Assembly: GCA_031274425.1 (NCBI GenBank)
Contig: JAISQE010000205.1
Span: forward strand, 1-38,290
Origin: Synergistaceae bacterium
Lineage (GTDB): Bacteria; Synergistota; Synergistia; Synergistales; Aminobacteriaceae
Direction: 5' to 3'
Length of the DNA: 38,290 nt
Of the stretch, positions 25,514 through 33,832 are shown one piece after another. The notes under the pieces were generated by a model. It saw nothing but the letters and a program-made list of their open reading frames with translations, was not told the origin of the DNA and did not search any database. Numbering within the stretch: the first letter of the stretch is position 1; each line of letters opens with the position of its first letter. Position numbers and translations under genes: made by a program.

Positions 25514-27183
25514 TTCCTCTCCTCGGCGGCGGCCTCGACGACGGCGTAGTCCAGGACGAATTGAACGCGTTCTTCGTTGCGCCAATAATCAATGCGCGGA
25601 TGATAGACCCAGCCCGTCACGTCGGAGGCGTTTTCCAAGTCGGAGGCCGCGTTGAAAGCCAAGATGCGCGCGTCGTCCACGACGACGGAACAATGTTTCC
25701 CGTCTCGCCCCAAAGGGACGATCTTGTCCGTGTCGTGCTTTCCCTTGTAAAAATACGGGCAGGGATTGTCGTTGCCGAAAGGGCCGAGATCGCCGACGGC
25801 CCTCCATTCCCCCAAGCTGATGCGGGCGGGGGATAAGGCCACCGCCTTGACGACCTCGTTCTCGACCTTGATCTCCGACAGCAATTCCTCCAGGCTTTTT
25901 TCCACATCCGCCCAACGGTCCGACAGGACGGAAAAGCCCGCGGCGTACCGGTGGCCTCCCCAGGCGTCCAGACGCTCCGAAATGGCGCTCAATATCCCCA
26001 CGGCGTTGGCTCCGGCGGGAACCCGCAAGGTTCCCCGTATTTTCCCCTTCACAGGAGCGGCCAAAACCACCGGGCTTCGCCGCATACTGCAGATTCGACT
26101 GGCGACGCCGCTCAAAACCCCCACCGGCCACGTATCGTCGAACATGACATGGCGCTCGGCGCTTTCGAATTCACAGATTTCGTTCGCGATCCGCTCCGAG
26201 ATCATCTGTCGTTTCTTGTTTGCCTTGATCAGTTCGTTCACGTAGGTATAAAGCTCGCCGATTCCGAGAAGCGCTTTGACGGAGATGTCCGCGCAGCCGA
26301 TTCGGCCCGGCGCGTTCAAACAGGGAATGATGCGCATGGACAACTGCTCTTCCGAAAGGGTTTGTTGCGTGACCCCCAATTTTTCGAACAAGGCGGACAG
26401 CCCTCTTCTTGGGTTGTTGCGCATCAGTGTCAGCCCTTTTTGGACGATGGACCGATTCAGCGCGTTGAGGGGCATGCAATCGGAGATCGTCGCCAGGGCC
26501 ACGAGATCCAAGGCATACCGCAACCAGGATCGGGGGACGATTTCCTCCTTCCAGGCCCAACTCCAGAGCACCGCCGTCGCGCAAAGTTTTCTGGCCATTT
26601 CATCGCCGTCGATACAGGGATTGACCGTCAGGGAAAAGGGCGAGGCGGATGCGCTCACCGAGTGATGGTCGAAAACGAACACGTCCATCCCCCTCTGTTC
26701 GAGTTTGCGCAGAAGGTCCACGTCATTGGTGCCGCAGTCGACCACCACCAGCGTATTGCAGCCGCTTTCGGTCAGTCGGTCCAGTACGGAGGCGTGAAGC
26801 CCGTAACCCTGCATGTCGCGCCTCGGAATGAAATAGCGGACGCCCAAAGCCTTGTGTCGGAAAATTTCCATGGCCAGCACGGTCGAGGAGATCCCGTCGG
26901 TGTCGTAGTCTCCATAGACCACGATATTGCCGAAAGAGCATTTGGAACGCCATTTTTTCGCGGCTTCGACGCTGGCCGCCCCCAGGTTCAGAGTCTCCAT
27001 CAACGCTTCGAATTGAGGCTTCAACCACGCTTGCGCATAATCGACATCCGAGCATCTGTTTTCGTGATACATTTCCAGAACGACTGCCGTCAGTTCCGAA
27101 CAAGACAGTTTCTTGGCAAGATCCCTCGTGGGTTCCCCAATTTCATACAGTTTCAGATTCGAACTCGAACATGTCGACAGCAA
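25510..27183 (-). CDS. recJ: Single-strand DNA exonuclease RecJ (DHH family)
   Basis: A 557-residue DHH phosphoesterase acting 5' to 3' on single-stranded DNA in recombination and repair. Motif I is VVYGDYDTDGISS near 88-100, followed by VVVDCGTND, the DHH motif in FDHHSVSAS, and TISDCMPL. The C-terminal part has LNAPGRIG, the DHHA1 motif WGGHRYAAGF and an OB-fold-like end. The length and motif set match RecJ rather than short NrnA enzymes. The start is a TTG at 27183 with GGAGAGGA 10 bases upstream. Confidence 0.9.
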   Translation of the reverse strand: MLSTCSSSNLKLYEIGEPTRDLAKKLSCSELTAVVLEMYHENRCSDVDYAQAWLKPQFEALMETLNLGAASVEAAKKWRSKCSFGNIVVYGDYDTDGISSTVLAMEIFRHKALGVRYFIPRRDMQGYGLHASVLDRLTESGCNTLVVVDCGTNDVDLLRKLEQRGMDVFVFDHHSVSASASPFSLTVNPCIDGDEMARKLCATAVLWSWAWKEEIVPRSWLRYALDLVALATISDCMPLNALNRSIVQKGLTLMRNNPRRGLSALFEKLGVTQQTLSEEQLSMRIIPCLNAPGRIGCADISVKALLGIGELYTYVNELIKANKKRQMISERIANEICEFESAERHVMFDDTWPVGVLSGVASRICSMRRSPVVLAAPVKGKIRGTLRVPAGANAVGILSAISERLDAWGGHRYAAGFSVLSDRWADVEKSLEELLSEIKVENEVVKAVALSPARISLGEWRAVGDLGPFGNDNPCPYFYKGKHDTDKIVPLGRDGKHCSVVVDDARILAFNAASDLENASDVTGWVYHPRIDYWRNEERVQFVLDYAVVEAAAEERK

Positions 27184-27211
27184 GGCGTTTGATTCCTCTC
27201 CACATTGATTT

Positions 27212-27706
27212 TCATTTACGGCTACACGGGACGTTCTCGTCCCGATTCGTTTTTTGTTTTTTACAATTTCGTCGCAGCCTGAAATACTCTCTGAGCATGT
27301 CCGAGCACGCGTCCTCCAACACTCCGCCGCGAACCCCGCACCTGTGATTGAGTCGAGTATCGGAGAGGATATTGTATAAAGACCCCCCGGCTCCCGCCTT
27401 GGGATCCCGAGCCCCGAAAACGACGTTTCGTATGCGAGCGGTCACGCAGGCCCCCGCGCACATGGGGCAGGGCTCTAAAGTCACATAAAGATCGCAGCCG
27501 CTCAGGTTCCAGCTTCCCGTCAGCTCCGCGGCTTTGCGAATGACCTGAATTTCCGCGTGAGCGGTGGGGTCGACGGTTTTTACGTTCGAGGCCCTCGCCA
27601 GGATCTCGCCGTCTTTCACCAAAACCGCCCCGACGGGGACGTCTTGCCGCGCCAACGCCGTTTTTGCCGCCAGAAGCGCTTGGGACATAAAATAAATGTC
27701 ATCCAT
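27212..27706 (-). CDS. tadA: tRNA-specific adenosine deaminase TadA
   Basis: A 164-residue zinc deaminase that converts A34 of tRNA-Arg(ACG) to inosine. Catalytic features: HAE with H50 and proton-shuttle E52, and the zinc ligands C80 and C83 in PCPMC. The middle (VVFGARDPKAGAGGS) and the C-terminal helix with DMLREYFRLRR are typical of TadA. The tail past residue 150 (KKQKTNRDENVPCSRK) is an extra hydrophilic extension. The ATG at 27706 follows the ArsA-like gene by 28 bases and has GGAAATAGG just upstream. Confidence 0.94.
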   Translation of the reverse strand: MDDIYFMSQALLAAKTALARQDVPVGAVLVKDGEILARASNVKTVDPTAHAEIQVIRKAAELTGSWNLSGCDLYVTLEPCPMCAGACVTARIRNVVFGARDPKAGAGGSLYNILSDTRLNHRCGVRGGVLEDACSDMLREYFRLRRNCKKQKTNRDENVPCSRK

Positions 27707-27734
27707 CCTATTTCCACTATATCAACTCAACGAG

Positions 27735-28721
27735 TCATTCGGCTTCGTCGATTTCTCCCATGATATCCCCCATCAAGGCCGCCACGGCGTCGACCTGTTC
27801 CATTCCCTGCACGTCCGAGCGAAGCAACGGCAAGTGAACGATCTTTTTAGCGCCGAAACGTCGCCGGATGTCCTGAAGATATTCTTCTTGAGCGGCCAGG
27901 CGCGCCGCAAAAAAGTCCCCCGCCTCGGGCGGAATGACCCGATTGACGACGACGCCGCCTATGGGGATGCCGAATTTCTCCAAAAGCTCAATCGCCCGCT
28001 CCGTTTCGAGAATGGGCATTCGCTCGGCGTTCAAAACGAAAAAAAACGCGGAACTTTTGGGGTCCGTCAGATACGTTCTGCTTTTTTCGAATCGTTTCTG
28101 CCTGCGGGTCAACGATTCTATCACAGGGTCCTCCATCGCGCGCTTCATCAGGTCTTTCTCGAACCTGCCCGCCATTTTGAAAAGCTCCAGCGACTTTCGG
28201 CGTTTGGCGATAAGGCTTTCGATCCAGGTGCCCAGAATTTCCGGAAGAGAGAGCAACCTCAAGGTATGGCCTGTGGGAGCCGTATCGAAAACGATGGCCT
28301 CGTACGGGTTTCCCAACTCGTCCATCAGTTCGACGAACTTGTCGAAGGTCGCGGCTTCCTCGGAGCCCGGCGACAAGTAGGCGATTTCCATCTGGCGTTT
28401 GATCTCCTCCACGATCGCCGGGCTGACGATGGCGAGCATCTTGTCCTGTATCTCGGCGATGTAGCGCTTGGCCTCCTTGGCCGCGTCGATTTCTATCCCC
28501 CAGAGGTTCTCGCGGATCGGCAGGATTTTATCGCTCAAAGCCGTTCCCACGATATCGGAAAGCGAATGAGCGGGATCGGTGGAGACCAAGAGGGTCTTTC
28601 GCCCCTCCTTCGCTAACCTGGCGGCGTACGCGGCGGAGCATGTCGTTTTTCCCGTGCCTCCCTTGCCGCCGAAAAAAATAAAGGGCGGTTTTCCCTCTCG
28701 ATTCCCTTTTTGATCTCCCAT
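27735..28721 (-). CDS. ArsA/Get3-like ATPase
   Basis: A 328-residue, single-unit ATPase of the ArsA family. It has the deviant P-loop FGGKGGTGKTT (GKGGTGKT at 19-26, with Thr where Val is usual), the switch motif STDPAHSLSD and the ArsA signature FDTAPTGHTLRLLSLP. The sequence has almost no cysteine, so neither the arsenite-binding Cys triad nor the Get3 zinc CxxC is present, and no arsB or arsR is nearby; arsenic efflux is therefore unlikely. A role in handling a membrane or tail-anchored protein is possible but unproven. The gene upstream encodes a 98-residue aromatic, membrane-leaning protein that may be its partner (gap 25 bases). GGGAG precedes the ATG. Confidence 0.85.
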   Translation of the reverse strand: MGDQKGNREGKPPFIFFGGKGGTGKTTCSAAYAARLAKEGRKTLLVSTDPAHSLSDIVGTALSDKILPIRENLWGIEIDAAKEAKRYIAEIQDKMLAIVSPAIVEEIKRQMEIAYLSPGSEEAATFDKFVELMDELGNPYEAIVFDTAPTGHTLRLLSLPEILGTWIESLIAKRRKSLELFKMAGRFEKDLMKRAMEDPVIESLTRRQKRFEKSRTYLTDPKSSAFFFVLNAERMPILETERAIELLEKFGIPIGGVVVNRVIPPEAGDFFAARLAAQEEYLQDIRRRFGAKKIVHLPLLRSDVQGMEQVDAVAALMGDIMGEIDEAE

Positions 28722-28746
28722 GATTATGTTCTCCCGCCGTCGGCTC

Positions 28747-29043
28747 TTATGTAAAATCGTATTGCGCCGCTTTTTCCGCGACCACCGATTGTCGGTTCAT
28801 TATACGCCTTTGCCACGGAAGCATCTCTTCCGCCAGGTAGGGCAAAAGCTCCAGGGTATAGTAAGAAATCGGATTGGGCAGGCCTAGGTAGTCCCCGAAG
28901 AGCAGCAACATAACGTTGTCGTTCGTATCCCACGCCTCTTTGCGGATGGCCGCGACGCGTTTTTCCAAGAACGTGCCGAAGAGGAACCACCAGAAAAACT
29001 CCCATACGGCGCTCAGCTTTTCTTTCAAAATTTCTAACCACAT
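28747..29043 (-). CDS. 98-residue protein of unknown function, likely partner of the ArsA-like ATPase
   Basis: A small protein with an aromatic N-terminal segment (W14, W18 and W19 in VWEFFWWFLFGTFLEK, followed by charged residues) that could be a membrane-inserting or amphipathic helix. It then has LLLFGDYLGLPNPISYYTLE and a helix ending in RQSVVAEKAAQYDF. From memory, small proteins with a LPNP.SYYTLELLPYL-type core occur beside ArsA-type ATPase genes in other bacteria and archaea (some called cory-CC-star); this copy lacks a terminal Cys pair, and I cannot verify membership. I preferred this frame and the ATG at 29043 because composition is protein-like; another frame from 29065 has an Arg-rich, shadow-like translation. 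An AGG site lies about 9-10 bases upstream. Confidence 0.65.
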   Translation of the reverse strand: MWLEILKEKLSAVWEFFWWFLFGTFLEKRVAAIRKEAWDTNDNVMLLLFGDYLGLPNPISYYTLELLPYLAEEMLPWQRRIMNRQSVVAEKAAQYDFT

Positions 29044-29067
29044 CGCCCGCAACCTCGCCTTCCATAT

Positions 29068-29097
29068 TTTATATTCTATAATTTCATATTCTATTGT
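29068..29097 (-). promoter_or_regulatory. AT-rich island, possible promoter for the 98-residue protein/ArsA-like pair
   Basis: About 30 bases between nth and the small gene are almost purely A/T and contain TAGAATAT-like boxes twice on the minus strand, standing out sharply against GC-rich surroundings. One copy could serve as a -10 element, but no good -35 is visible. This is suggestive only. Confidence 0.3.
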
Positions 29098-29843
29098 TGC
29101 ACGCGCGTCTCCATGGACGCCTGTTTTTCGTAAAAAGAACAAAGTCCGGAGACGTCGCAGGACCGGCAGAGGGGCTTGCGGGCCTTGCAAACGGTCCGGC
29201 CGTGTTCGATGATGTTCACGTGTCCGCCCAGATAGCGGGCGGGGTCGACCTCGCGCTCCAGCAGCGCGCAGATTGTCTCGGCCGGCGTTTCGTCGGGAAC
29301 GAACCCCACGCGCTGGCACACCCTGGCGATGTGCGTGTCCACGGGGAAAGCGGCGAGGTTCATGTCGAAAAGAAGCACGCAAGCCGCCGTTTTTTCCCCC
29401 ACGCCGGGCAGAGACAAAAGATATTTTCGCGCCTCGTCCCGTCCCCGTTGGACAAGCGGCGCGATGGAATAGCGGCCGAAGTCCTCCCGAACGATTTTTA
29501 GAATTTCCAAAATGCGCCCCGCTTTGGTCGGGGCGAGTCCCGCCGGGCGCACCGCGTCCTCCACCGCCTCGTACCCCGCGGAGGCGACGTCTTCCCATTC
29601 GGGATAGCGTTCCTTCAGGCGGGCGAACGCCACATCCCGATTTCGGTCGTTCGTGTGCTGCGACAGCACGGTGAGAATCAGCCCATCCAGAGGTTCCGGA
29701 TGGGCCAGGTCGGGGGGGATAGCTTCATGACGCCAGCGCGTTTCCAAAAGGTCCAAAACCTCAGCGATCCACCGGGCCAGCGTCCGCGCGCCCGTTTTTT
29801 TCGGCTTCGTCCTTTTTTCGACGGGTTGGGCCGCGATAGTCAT
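29091..29843 (-). CDS. nth: Endonuclease III-family DNA glycosylase
   Basis: A 250-residue HhH-GPD glycosylase/AP lyase for oxidised pyrimidines. It has LSQHTNDRNRD near 60, the helix-hairpin-helix LPGVGEKTA with catalytic K151, catalytic D169 in PVDTHIARV, and a 4Fe-4S cluster with C219, C226, C229 and C235 (C-x6-C-x2-C-x5-C). All key residues align with Escherichia coli Nth. The N terminus has an extra, Lys-rich segment of about 25 residues. The ATG at 29843 overlaps the stop of the protease gene as ATGA, which fixes the start. Confidence 0.92.
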   Translation of the reverse strand: MTIAAQPVEKRTKPKKTGARTLARWIAEVLDLLETRWRHEAIPPDLAHPEPLDGLILTVLSQHTNDRNRDVAFARLKERYPEWEDVASAGYEAVEDAVRPAGLAPTKAGRILEILKIVREDFGRYSIAPLVQRGRDEARKYLLSLPGVGEKTAACVLLFDMNLAAFPVDTHIARVCQRVGFVPDETPAETICALLEREVDPARYLGGHVNIIEHGRTVCKARKPLCRSCDVSGLCSFYEKQASMETRVQQ

Positions 29844-32410
29844 AGCCTGCTTCGAAGCCCTCGAAACTCTTGGGCGTCCTTGTCGGAGGAGGCGTCTTTC
29901 TCGGAGTCTCCCGACAGATCCTTGCGCAGCTTGGCGCTGTCCTCCATGAGTTTTTTCAGGCGGGCCTTCACCTTGCCGTGCACGGAATCCCTGGGAAACG
30001 TTCCGTCTCTTTTCTCCTTGCCCGCGCGAACGCCCGTCAGTACCTCGATGCCCTCGTCGATAGAGCCCACCGCCCAAATCGAGAACTTTCCCTCCCGAAC
30101 GGCGTCTATCACCTCGTGGTCGAGCATGAGATGCTTCACGTTCTGCTTGGGGATCATCACGCCCTGATTCCCGGAGACGGAAAGGCCCCTGACCTTGCAA
30201 CACTCGAAAAAACCCTCGATTTTTTCGTTGACCCCGCCTATCGGCTGCACGTTGCCGAACTGATCCACCGAGCCCGTGACGGCGATGCTCTGCTTCAAAG
30301 GCAGTTTCGAAAGAGCCGAAAGCAGACAGTACAGCTCCGTGGACGAGGCGCTGTCTCCCTCCACTCCTCCGTAGTTCTGCTCGAAAGTCAGGCGCGCGGA
30401 CAGAGAAAGCGGCATGTCCTGCGCGTACATACGCCCCAGGTAGCTGGAAAGAATCATCAAGCCCTTGTTGTGTATGGGTCCTGTCATCTTCACCTCCCGT
30501 TCGATGTTGACGACGCCCTCCTGCCCCATGTAAACGTTCGCCGTGATGCGGGAGGGATGTCCGAAGCGGTGGTCCGTAAGGTCGATGACGGAGAGCCCGT
30601 TGATCTGGCCCACCATTTCGCCCTCGGTGTCCACGCGGATAAGTCCGCTGGCGAAGGCTCGCATCAACTTATCCTGATAAAGCCCGGCTCGATATTTTTT
30701 GTGGCGGATGGCCTTTTGGACGTGGTCTTTGCCAACCCGCCGCGTCTTTGCGGTTTTTGCCCAAGCGTGGGACTCCACGATCAGCTCTCGAATGCGCCCG
30801 ACCTCGATGGACAAAAGATCCTGATCGTCGGCGGCTCGACTGGCCCACTCCAAGATCTCGGAAACGGCGGAGGCGTCGAAGGGCAACAGTTTTTCCTCCC
30901 CGGCGACGCCGGCCACGAAGCGGGCCATTTCTCTTTCCGTGTTCCTGTTCCGCGGCATGTCAAAATCGAAACTCGCTTTGATCTTGAAGATCTTCTGAAA
31001 CTCGGGATCGTAGTACTGCAACAGCTCATAAATATAGGGCGTCCCCACCATCACGATCTTCAAATCCATCTGGATCGGCGTGGGGCGCAGCGACGAGACG
31101 GGGATGGCCCCGTACTGTTCTCCCAGGTTCTCGATGTTGGACTCCCCGGTGCGTAAAACGCGTTTGATGGCCTCCCACGACATGAAGTTCATCAGCACCT
31201 TCTCGGCGTCGAGGACCAGAAAACCGCCGTTGGCCTTGTGAAACGCCCCGGCGACGATGCGGCGGAAGTCCGTGTAAAGGTAGCCCTGTCGGCTCTCGTA
31301 CTCCACCTTCCCCGCCAGGTTGTAGTAGGTGGGGTTCGTCTCCCAGACGACGGGAGCCCCCGCGTCCGGGTCGTTGCCCACAAAAAGATTGCCCGTGTAA
31401 CGGCTGAAGTCCACCTCGGACGAATCGTCCCGAACCGACGTGACGAAAGCGCCGAAGTTCTCGATGATGTCCTCGGTCAACCGGTCGAACCACTTGGAGA
31501 GGATCTCGTTCGAAGAGCCAATTGAAGAACCAGAAGAACCAGCTGAAGACGACTTGTGTTTGCCGTTTCGCGAGGGCTTCGATCCGTCGAGTTTCCCCAC
31601 GTCCGCGTACTTTTCCCGAATGTCCGACAGGTAAGGGGTGATGGCGGTCCGGCAAATTTCCGCCTCCAACTTGCTGATCTCCTCTTTCAGTTCCTTTTCC
31701 ATATCCCGGATGCGCCGCAGCGACAAAAGGGTTTTTTGCGAGACCTCCTCGGACGCCGCCTGATAAGATTTCTGTTTTTCGTCGCTCAGGGCCTCGAACT
31801 CCTCCTGTTGGATCTCGCGGGTGACCGTTTTGCCCTCTTCGTCCTGAGTTTCGATCAAGGGGATGTTCACGAAACCCTGAGGCGTCCTCTTCAAGGCAAA
31901 GCCTTTTTCCGCCGACCAGGTTTTAAGCTCGTCCATGATCGCCCCCGCTTTTTCCTGAAACACCTTGACGAACTGGGCCTTGGCGTCCTCGTACTGGCTC
32001 TTCTCGAAAGCCTTGCTGATCGTTACCTTGAGTTCGTTGATGAGTTCGTCCAGCGCCGTGCACAAGTTCTTGCCGTACCCGGCGGGAAGCGGTATCGCCA
32101 GGGGCTCGCCCGGCTCGTCGAAGTTGTAGACGTAAACCCAATCGTTGGGGGCCGGGATGTGCTTCGCCCTCTCCCGAAGGCGTTCCAGCGCGTAACGGGT
32201 ACGGCCGTTGCCCGGATGTCCCGTCACGAAAATGTTATAGCCTCTGCTGGGGACCTCGAGGCCGAAGGAAATGGATTCGACGGCGCGTTCCTGCCCGATG
32301 AGGCTCGCCGTAGATTTGAGTTCCTCGGTGGTTTCGAATTTCCAGCTTTGGGGATCTATTGCTTTCCGCAACTTGCCGGGCGGCAGTTTCCATTTATCCG
32401 TCATATCCAT
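29840..32410 (-). CDS. Lon-like ATP-dependent protease (AAA_32 / Lon_C type)
   Basis: An 856-residue protease with an N-terminal domain, an unusual AAA part and a C-terminal Lon proteolytic domain. The nucleotide loop reads GHPGNGRT, with Arg in place of the Walker A Lys, a form I know from this family. The protease domain has the catalytic dyad S687 (GDSASS) and K730 (VNEKIEG). A Ser/Gly-rich linker (SSSAGSSGSSIGSS, about 290-303) sits between the coiled-coil part and the AAA core. It is the LonB/YcbZ-like group, not classical Lon. Start candidates are the GTG at 32413 and ATGs at 32410 and 32404; AAAGG lies just upstream. nth is translationally coupled downstream. Confidence 0.88.
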   Translation of the reverse strand: MDMTDKWKLPPGKLRKAIDPQSWKFETTEELKSTASLIGQERAVESISFGLEVPSRGYNIFVTGHPGNGRTRYALERLRERAKHIPAPNDWVYVYNFDEPGEPLAIPLPAGYGKNLCTALDELINELKVTISKAFEKSQYEDAKAQFVKVFQEKAGAIMDELKTWSAEKGFALKRTPQGFVNIPLIETQDEEGKTVTREIQQEEFEALSDEKQKSYQAASEEVSQKTLLSLRRIRDMEKELKEEISKLEAEICRTAITPYLSDIREKYADVGKLDGSKPSRNGKHKSSSAGSSGSSIGSSNEILSKWFDRLTEDIIENFGAFVTSVRDDSSEVDFSRYTGNLFVGNDPDAGAPVVWETNPTYYNLAGKVEYESRQGYLYTDFRRIVAGAFHKANGGFLVLDAEKVLMNFMSWEAIKRVLRTGESNIENLGEQYGAIPVSSLRPTPIQMDLKIVMVGTPYIYELLQYYDPEFQKIFKIKASFDFDMPRNRNTEREMARFVAGVAGEEKLLPFDASAVSEILEWASRAADDQDLLSIEVGRIRELIVESHAWAKTAKTRRVGKDHVQKAIRHKKYRAGLYQDKLMRAFASGLIRVDTEGEMVGQINGLSVIDLTDHRFGHPSRITANVYMGQEGVVNIEREVKMTGPIHNKGLMILSSYLGRMYAQDMPLSLSARLTFEQNYGGVEGDSASSTELYCLLSALSKLPLKQSIAVTGSVDQFGNVQPIGGVNEKIEGFFECCKVRGLSVSGNQGVMIPKQNVKHLMLDHEVIDAVREGKFSIWAVGSIDEGIEVLTGVRAGKEKRDGTFPRDSVHGKVKARLKKLMEDSAKLRKDLSGDSEKDASSDKDAQEFRGLRSRL

Positions 32411-32521
32411 CACGCCTTTGTGTCATGTCATATAGTAACCCTTGAATTGTACCCTAGAATTCGAGATTGAACACAAAACCTGCCGGACACGCAAGCGCGC
32501 ATGTTCGGCGCTTGAAGCCCG

Positions 32522-33592
32522 TCACTCCAGCACGCACCTCAGGCCGTTGCCCGCCGCGGCCGCCGCGCCGCAACCCTCGCAGGAAACGCAGGCCGCGCGC
32601 CGATGGTCCCCCTGGGCCCATCGTTTCATCAAGTGGGGCTCGCGGATCAGGGGGCGGCTGAGCGCGATCATGTCGGCCAGGCCCTCCCGTAAAATCCGCC
32701 GCGACGTTTCGAGGGAACGGATGCCGCCCACGAGCATCAGCGGCATTTTTTTGACGCGGGCCTTGTAAAGGCGCGCCGCGTCTTTGTAGTACGCCTCTTC
32801 GTCGGGCGTTTGGGGGTCGCCGGGACGGTGGGACGAGTAGCGGGCCGCCGGCCCTCCGCCCCCGCTCGCCTCCATTGCGTCGAGCCCCTCGCTTTCCATG
32901 ATGGCCGACGTTTCCGCCATCATCGGGGGGGTCAGGCCGCCGTCGATGAAATCCTCGGAGTTGATCTTCGCCGTCACGGGGTATCCGCTTCCCTTGGCTT
33001 CACTCACGGCCTCGCGCACAGCCCTGTAGACCTCGACCAAAGCGCGGGCCCGATTTTCGACGCTGCCGCCGTAACGGTCGGTCCGTTGGTTGTAGTAGGG
33101 GGACAGGAACTCCCCAAGGCAGTAGGCGTGGGCGGCGTGAATCTGAACGCCGTCGAACCCCGCCTTCACGGCGCGGGCCGCGGCTTTCGCGAAATCCCGG
33201 GTCAACGCGGCGATGTCCTCCTCGCTCATCGTTTCCGGTCCCACGGGCTCCAGCCCGGAGAGCGCCCGGTTGGCGTTCGCGCCTCCGTGGGCGAGCTGGG
33301 CGAAGATCAGTCCTCTCGCTTTGTGCGTCGCGTCGCACATCTCCCTCAGCCCCGGGAGCAGGGCGTCGTCGTAGATGCCCAACTGCCTGAGGCTGGCTTG
33401 GCCGTCCTTTCGGACGTAGGCGTGGCTCGTGAACAAGAGCCCCGTCCCCCCCTCGGCCAGGGTCTTCATCAACCGCGTCAACTCCGGCGTCACGGCTCCC
33501 TCCGCCGTCGCCATGCCCTCCCATGTGGCGGAACGCACAAAACGATTTTTCACCGTCGCCCCTCCGACGACGATGCCGTCGAACACGTCCAT
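32522..33592 (-). CDS. NADH:flavin oxidoreductase (old yellow enzyme family)
   Basis: A 356-residue FMN-dependent TIM-barrel reductase. Signatures: VKNRFVRSATWEGMA at the N terminus, FAQLAHGGANANR, the substrate-binding HAAHAYCLGEFLSPYYNQRTD with the following YGGSVENR, and MLVGGIRS and ALSRPLIREP for FMN phosphate. The C terminus has C-x2-C-x2-C-x11-C and stops three residues after the last Cys, resembling the 4Fe-4S loop of 2,4-dienoyl-CoA-reductase-type enzymes but without their FAD/NAD domains. The substrate is unknown. The ATG at 33592 has AAGGGGTG upstream. It is the first gene of the minus-strand array. Confidence 0.9.
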   Translation of the reverse strand: MDVFDGIVVGGATVKNRFVRSATWEGMATAEGAVTPELTRLMKTLAEGGTGLLFTSHAYVRKDGQASLRQLGIYDDALLPGLREMCDATHKARGLIFAQLAHGGANANRALSGLEPVGPETMSEEDIAALTRDFAKAAARAVKAGFDGVQIHAAHAYCLGEFLSPYYNQRTDRYGGSVENRARALVEVYRAVREAVSEAKGSGYPVTAKINSEDFIDGGLTPPMMAETSAIMESEGLDAMEASGGGGPAARYSSHRPGDPQTPDEEAYYKDAARLYKARVKKMPLMLVGGIRSLETSRRILREGLADMIALSRPLIREPHLMKRWAQGDHRRAACVSCEGCGAAAAAGNGLRCVLE

Positions 33593-33685
33593 TTCAACAC
33601 CCCTTTATAATTGACGTAAGCTACTCACATGCTATCACATTGTATATTTCCGCTGCATATTTCTATGGTTTTCTTCCTGACGTAC

Positions 33686-33715
33686 TTGCAAAATTGATTT
33701 TTTATGTGCATGATA
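33686..33715 (+). promoter_or_regulatory. Candidate sigma-70 promoter for the AsmA-like gene
   Basis: TTGCAA at 33686-33691 is followed 17-18 bases later by CATGAT/ATGATA (33709-33715). The region is AT-rich in a GC-rich background and about 118 bases upstream of the gene start. A small GCGGG/CCCGC hairpin (33721-33737) would lie at the start of the leader. Confidence 0.5.
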
Positions 33716-33777
33716 GAGACGCGGGTTTTTTGCCCGCTTGCCTAAGCGACGCGCGCGAGGAGCGGAAAAGCCGCCTT

Positions 33778-33825
33778 ATCGGGAAATTTTAAAATCGGGA
33801 AAATCGAGAATCGGGAAAAGGAAGT
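33778..33825 (+). repeat. Three 16-bp tandem repeats before the AsmA-like gene
   Basis: ATCGGGAAA begins at 33778, 33794 and 33810, an exact 16-base period over three units. The unit tails differ (TTTTAAA, ATCGAGA, AGGAAGT). The third unit merges into the ribosome site AAGGAAG of the gene that starts at 33833. It could be an operator, a leader structure or a slippage-prone tract affecting translation. Confidence 0.6.
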
Positions 33826-33832
33826 GAAGCTT

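Noticed and set aside
23105-27192. Long plus-strand frames opposite rel and recJ (469 and 413 codons)
   Set aside because: They are antisense to intact, motif-bearing genes and show no domain of their own.
27735-28721. Arsenite efflux ATPase
   Set aside because: The protein lacks the metal-binding cysteines, is a single unit, and no arsB, arsD or arsR is nearby.
28724-29065. Alternative 113-codon frame overlapping the 98-residue gene
   Set aside because: The translation is Arg/Gly-rich without hydrophobic pattern, while the chosen frame has a protein-like composition and a conserved-looking core.
29870-31156. 428-codon plus-strand frame opposite the Lon-like protease
   Set aside because: It is antisense to a conserved protease domain and no family features are seen.
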